Assembly: GCA_024654625.1 (NCBI GenBank)
Contig: JANLHB010000005.1
Coordinates: forward strand, 71,191-105,920
DNA: 34,730 nucleotides
DNA from: Patescibacteria group bacterium
Lineage (GTDB): Bacteria; Patescibacteriota; Minisyncoccia; GCA-002772825
Reading direction: 5' to 3'
This document shows, in pieces, positions 32,224-34,730 of the stretch; position 1 is the stretch's first letter, and every line of letters starts with the position of its first letter. The position numbers and the translations under genes are program-made. Under the pieces are notes generated by a model. The model had not been told where the DNA came from, searched no databases, and was given only the letters and a program-made list of their open reading frames with translations.

Positions 32224-33738
32224 ATGACTGATAAATCACAAAATAAAAATATAATAAAAAGGCCTCCTGTTGTGGTAGTGATGGGTCATGTTGATCACGG
32301 CAAATCAAAACTTCTTGATTATATAAGAAAGAGTAACATTGTTGACAAAGAAGCCGGAGGCATAACCCAGCACATAGGCGCTTATGAAGTAGAAGTTCAC
32401 CCTATGCCTAATAACATAGAAAAAAGAGAACTTATAACATTTCTTGATACGCCCGGGCACGAAGCATTTGGCAAGATGAGGGCCAGAGGAGCAAAAGTCG
32501 CCGATATTGCTATCCTTGTGGTGGCGGCGGACGAAGGCGTAAAACCTCAAACTATTGAAGCTATAAAAATAATCCAAGAGGAAAAAATTCCTTTTATCGT
32601 AGCTATAAACAAAATAGATAAACCAAACGCTGAACCAGATCGTATTAAGAATGAACTTGCGTCAAACAATGTCTTCGTGGAAGGTTTTGGAGGAACAGTA
32701 TCTGTAGTAAATATATCCGCAAAAACAGGAGAAGGGATACCTGACCTCCTTGATACAATCCTTCTTACGGCTGAAATGGAAGATATTAAAGCTGATAGAA
32801 ACGCCAATGCAAGCGGTATAGTTATAGAAGCCAACTTGGACCAAAAACGAGGCATAACCGCAACGCTCCTCATACTTGACGGCACAATTAAAAAAGGAAT
32901 GTTTGTCGTATCTGGAGATGCATTGGCGCCAGTAAGAATTTTCGAAGACTTCAAAGGACAACAAGCTGAAGAAAAGAGTTTCTCTTCCCCCATTAAAATT
33001 ATAGGCTTTGATAAATTACCTAAAATAGGATCTAAATTCCAAACTTATAAATCCAAAAAGGATGCCGTTGAAGCAGTATCTAGATCAAAATCTTTTGATA
33101 AAGATAAAGATAAGCGACAAATTGAAACAGGCGGTAAAATTGTCATATCTATCATCATAAAAGCTGACGTTATGGGGTCACTAGAAGCAATCGCAAGCGA
33201 AATAAATAAACTGTCGGAAGAAAATGTATTGATAAATATTCTCCGTCAGAGCGTAGGCGCCATAAATAAAGACGACGCAAAAATAGCTTCCAGCGCAAAA
33301 GACGCTTATATAATAGGATTCAATGTGAAGACAGAGTCTGGTGTCAGCGACTTTGCGGATAAATTCAATATAAAGATAAAAAACTTTGACATAATATACG
33401 CCATAACAGATTGGTTAAAAGAAATTATAACTGAAAAGAAAACAAAATTTGAGCAAGAAAATATTTCCGGAGAAGTTAGAGTCTTAAAAATTTTTGAAAC
33501 TAAAGGAAACAAATATACTCTTGGCGGAGAAGTTATCAAAGGGGAAATTAAGCCAAATATGGCTGTAAATATAAAACGGCGGGGGTCTGTTATATCTAAA
33601 GGAGAAATACTAAGCCTTCAAAAAGGCGCTGAAAAAATTGAAAGCGCGCCAACAGGCGAACAATTCGGAGCTGTAGTTGAATCAAAAATTGAAATAGTGA
33701 AAGACGACCATCTTGAAGTTTTCACAAAATTAGATTAA
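32224..33738 (+). CDS. infB: Translation initiation factor IF-2, minimal form
   Basis: The 504-residue GTPase has G1 GHVDHGKSK (Ser in place of the usual Thr, followed by Lys), [14 protein letters not shown]3 DTPGHEAF, G4 NKIDKP and G5 SAKTGEG. Domains II, III ([14 protein letters not shown]) and the C2 fMet-tRNA-binding domain ([21 protein letters not shown]) follow. The long N-terminal region of most IF-2 proteins is missing, so this is only the core that brings initiator tRNA to the 30S subunit. rbfA follows 9 nt downstream, the usual order. The 92-nt upstream gap holds gtcta/tagac and aagctt repeats and no clear Shine-Dalgarno. Confidence 0.96.
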   Translation: MTDKSQNKNIIKRPPVVVVMGHVDHGKSKLLDYIRKSNIVDKEAGGITQHIGAYEVEVHPMPNNIEKRELITFLDTPGHEAFGKMRARGAKVADIAILVVAADEGVKPQTIEAIKIIQEEKIPFIVAINKIDKPNAEPDRIKNELASNNVFVEGFGGTVSVVNISAKTGEGIPDLLDTILLTAEMEDIKADRNANASGIVIEANLDQKRGITATLLILDGTIKKGMFVVSGDALAPVRIFEDFKGQQAEEKSFSSPIKIIGFDKLPKIGSKFQTYKSKKDAVEAVSRSKSFDKDKDKRQIETGGKIVISIIIKADVMGSLEAIASEINKLSEENVLINILRQSVGAINKDDAKIASSAKDAYIIGFNVKTESGVSDFADKFNIKIKNFDIIYAITDWLKEIITEKKTKFEQENISGEVRVLKIFETKGNKYTLGGEVIKGEIKPNMAVNIKRRGSVISKGEILSLQKGAEKIESAPTGEQFGAVVESKIEIVKDDHLEVFTKLD

Positions 33739-33747
33739 TCTATTACA

Positions 33748-34065
33748 ATGAGTTTGCGCCAAGAAAAAGTAAATTCACTGATAAGAAATCTTGCCGCAAA
33801 ATTCTTATCTCGCGAATTAGACAGGAAAACACTTGTAAGTGTAACTAGGATAGAAATAACTTCCGACTTGAAAAGTGCCACTGTATTTATTATTGTATTC
33901 CCAGAGAAAGAGGAGGATAAAATATTAGAGAAAATCAGGCCTGGAGAATTCAGGGGATTTGTAAAAGAAAATATGAAGACAAAATTCTTGCCGACATTTG
34001 AATTTAGAATCGATGAATCTTTAAAAAAAGAAAGAAAAATGGATAAGCTGATTGACAGCGCTTAA
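33748..34065 (+). CDS. rbfA: Ribosome-binding factor A
   Basis: The 105-residue protein has the RbfA KH-like fold: MSLRQEKVNSLIRNLAAKFL, VSVTRIEITSDLKSATVFIIVF and a C-terminal PTFEFRIDESLKKERKMDKLID. It assists late 30S maturation near the 5' end of 16S rRNA. Length is close to normal. It lies 9 nt after infB and is surely co-transcribed. The tRNA cluster begins 120 nt downstream. Confidence 0.92.
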   Translation: MSLRQEKVNSLIRNLAAKFLSRELDRKTLVSVTRIEITSDLKSATVFIIVFPEKEEDKILEKIRPGEFRGFVKENMKTKFLPTFEFRIDESLKKERKMDKLIDSA

Positions 34066-34097
34066 CAACCAGATAAACAACAGAGGAGATAGTAATT

Positions 34098-34165
34098 GGC
34101 CTGGTAGCCAAGTCCCGCCAAGGAAGAGGCGGGTAGAGTCCAGGCGAGAGTCTAGCTTTTCCAGT
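34098..34165 (+). pseudogene. Broken 5' copy of tRNA-Cys
   Basis: GGCCTGGTAGCCAAGT (34098-34113) is identical to the first 16 bases of the tRNA-Cys gene at 34186. In the D loop it is interrupted by a cccgcc/ggcggg hairpin, then aggcgag resembles the D-arm continuation. The rest is not tRNA-like and no anticodon arm can be formed. Confidence 0.65.
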
Positions 34166-34185
34166 TAAACAGACAAAGTGACAAT

Positions 34186-34257
34186 GGCCTGGTAGCCAAG
34201 TGGTAAGGCGAGGGTTTGCAAAACCCTTACGCGGGAGTTCGATTCTCCCCCAGGCCT
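34186..34257 (+). tRNA. tRNA-Cys (GCA)
   Basis: Acceptor GGCCTGG pairs with CCAGGCC; D stem GCC/GGC; anticodon stem AGGGT/ACCCT around TTGCAAA, anticodon GCA; T arm with GTTCGAT. Discriminator U fits Cys. CCA is not encoded. Confidence 0.93.
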
Positions 34258-34326
34258 AAGAATGAACGAAGTGAATTATTAGGCATAGAGAAAGCAAACT
34301 GCTTTGCTTTCGTGGAGAATCGAAAG

Positions 34327-34369
34327 GATTTTCCTTATAGAAGAACCGGAGGTTCTGAGATGGAAAATC
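34327..34369. repeat. Nested palindrome behind tRNA-Cys
   Basis: Outer gattttcc/ggaaaatc (34327-34334, 34362-34369), inner agaacc/ggttct (34342-34347, 34351-34356). Confidence 0.7.
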
Positions 34370-34387
34370 ACCTGGCTATGTGGTAGC

Positions 34388-34405
34388 CGATTCTCCCCCA
34401 GGCCT
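34388..34405 (+). repeat. Duplicated 3' end of tRNA-Cys
   Basis: cgattctcccccaggcct is identical to 34240-34257, the last 18 bases of tRNA-Cys. It is directly preceded by tggtagcc, a piece of the 5' half, so the unit resembles a tRNA with its middle removed. Confidence 0.9.
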
Positions 34406-34420
34406 CAAAGATATTTTGAT

Positions 34421-34501
34421 GCCGAAGTGGTGGAATGGTATACACGCATGACTTAAAATCATGTCCCGCAAGGGATGAGGGTTCGAGTCCCTCCTTCGGC
34501 A
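34421..34501 (+). tRNA. tRNA-Leu (TAA)
   Basis: Acceptor GCCGAAG pairs with CTTCGGC; anticodon stem CATGA/TCATG around CTTAAAA, anticodon TAA; long variable arm tcccgcaaggga marks a class II tRNA; T arm GTTCGAGTC. Discriminator A. CCA not encoded. Confidence 0.95.
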
Positions 34502-34531
34502 TATGCTGAAAGCATATTAAAAAATGAGGGA

Positions 34532-34598
34532 CGAGAAAGGAATGACCAATGTCATTCCTCGGGATTTTCCATAAGAAAATCGAGTCCCTCCTTCGGCA
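34532..34598 (+). repeat. Palindromes and duplicated 3' end of tRNA-Leu
   Basis: An aggaatgac/gtcattcct hairpin and a gattttc/gaaaatc hairpin (34563-34569, 34575-34581) lead into tcgagtccctccttcggca (34580-34598), identical to the last 19 bases of tRNA-Leu (34483-34501). Confidence 0.9.
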
Positions 34599-34633
34599 CA
34601 AGGAGTGAAATGAAGAATTAAATAATCAAATAT

Positions 34634-34706
34634 GCCCTGTTAGCTCAGTTGGTAGAGCAGCTCCCTCTTAAGGAGATGGTCGGGGGTTCGAATCCCTCAC
34701 GGGGCA
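34634..34706 (+). tRNA. tRNA-Lys (CTT)
   Basis: Acceptor GCCCTGT pairs with ACGGGGC (one G-U); D arm GCTC/GAGC; anticodon stem GCTCC/GGAGA (last pair mismatched) around CTCTTAA, anticodon CTT; T arm GTTCGAATC. Discriminator A, CCA not encoded. No duplicated end is visible before the window stops. Confidence 0.92.
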
Positions 34707-34730
34707 CAAAAAACAATGAGACAAATACGG

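Noticed and set aside
34388-34598. Additional functional tRNA-Cys and tRNA-Leu genes
   Set aside because: The downstream copies contain only the 3' 18-19 bases, with no anticodon arm, so they cannot fold as tRNAs.

Overview
The window looks like a chromosomal segment of a candidate-phylum (Patescibacteria/CPR) bacterium, most likely of the Parcubacteria group. The evidence is low GC, very tight gene packing, trimmed housekeeping proteins (IF-2, ThrS, PheS, UvrA and SMC all lack domains that relatives have), a NusB-Nudix fusion, and many starts without a Shine-Dalgarno sequence. TGA is used as an ordinary stop (uvrB, ftsQ), so this is not a UGA-recoding lineage. The phylum placement is inferred from protein character, not from a marker tree.

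Layout. 1-218 is the 5' end of uvrC (minus). 284-3230 is a plus-strand accessory island (LOG-like protein, GNAT acetyltransferase, RhuM-Fic protein, two unknown proteins) lying between uvrC and uvrA. 3284-8830 carries uvrA, uvrB and an alpha/beta hydrolase (minus), so all three UvrABC subunits are in one neighbourhood. 8880-16077 is one long minus-strand operon: rnhB, rpmF, nusB-nudix, rnc, a hinge-less smc, ftsQ, a CapA-like gene, a DUF167 gene and a small unknown gene. A promoter immediately before rnhB and a strong terminator at 8854-8879 bound it. 16181-17072 holds a PaaX/Cas2-fold-like gene and a small Cys-rich gene broken by an in-frame TAA. dnaE and thrS follow on plus. A minus block carries a C39 peptidase-like gene with gyrB, and pheS-pheT. 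28383-29880 is rich in palindromes and holds one toxin-like unknown gene plus two tiny membrane proteins. A membrane glycosyltransferase (minus), a DUF4446 gene, infB-rbfA (plus) and a tRNA cluster (Cys, Leu, Lys) complete the window.

How the genes work together. Most of the window is information processing: replication (dnaE, gyrB), repair (uvrABC), chromosome and division (smc, ftsQ), RNA processing (rnc, rnhB, nusB), and translation (thrS, pheST, infB, rbfA, rpmF, tRNAs). At about a dozen genes a -10-like hexamer ends only 5-14 nt before the start codon with no Shine-Dalgarno, which suggests widespread leaderless or nearly leaderless mRNAs.

Most notable: (1) a PheT whose B5/B3-B4 core is interrupted by an in-frame NlpC/P60 peptidase-like domain; (2) tRNA-Cys and tRNA-Leu each followed by a duplicated 3' tRNA end with palindromes in between, and tRNA-Cys preceded by a broken 5' copy; (3) a family of modular palindromes at 28.4-29.9 kb, two copies of which show compensatory base changes; (4) palindromic segments inside the uvrB and glycosyltransferase reading frames; (5) two unrelated island proteins sharing the same first eight codons.
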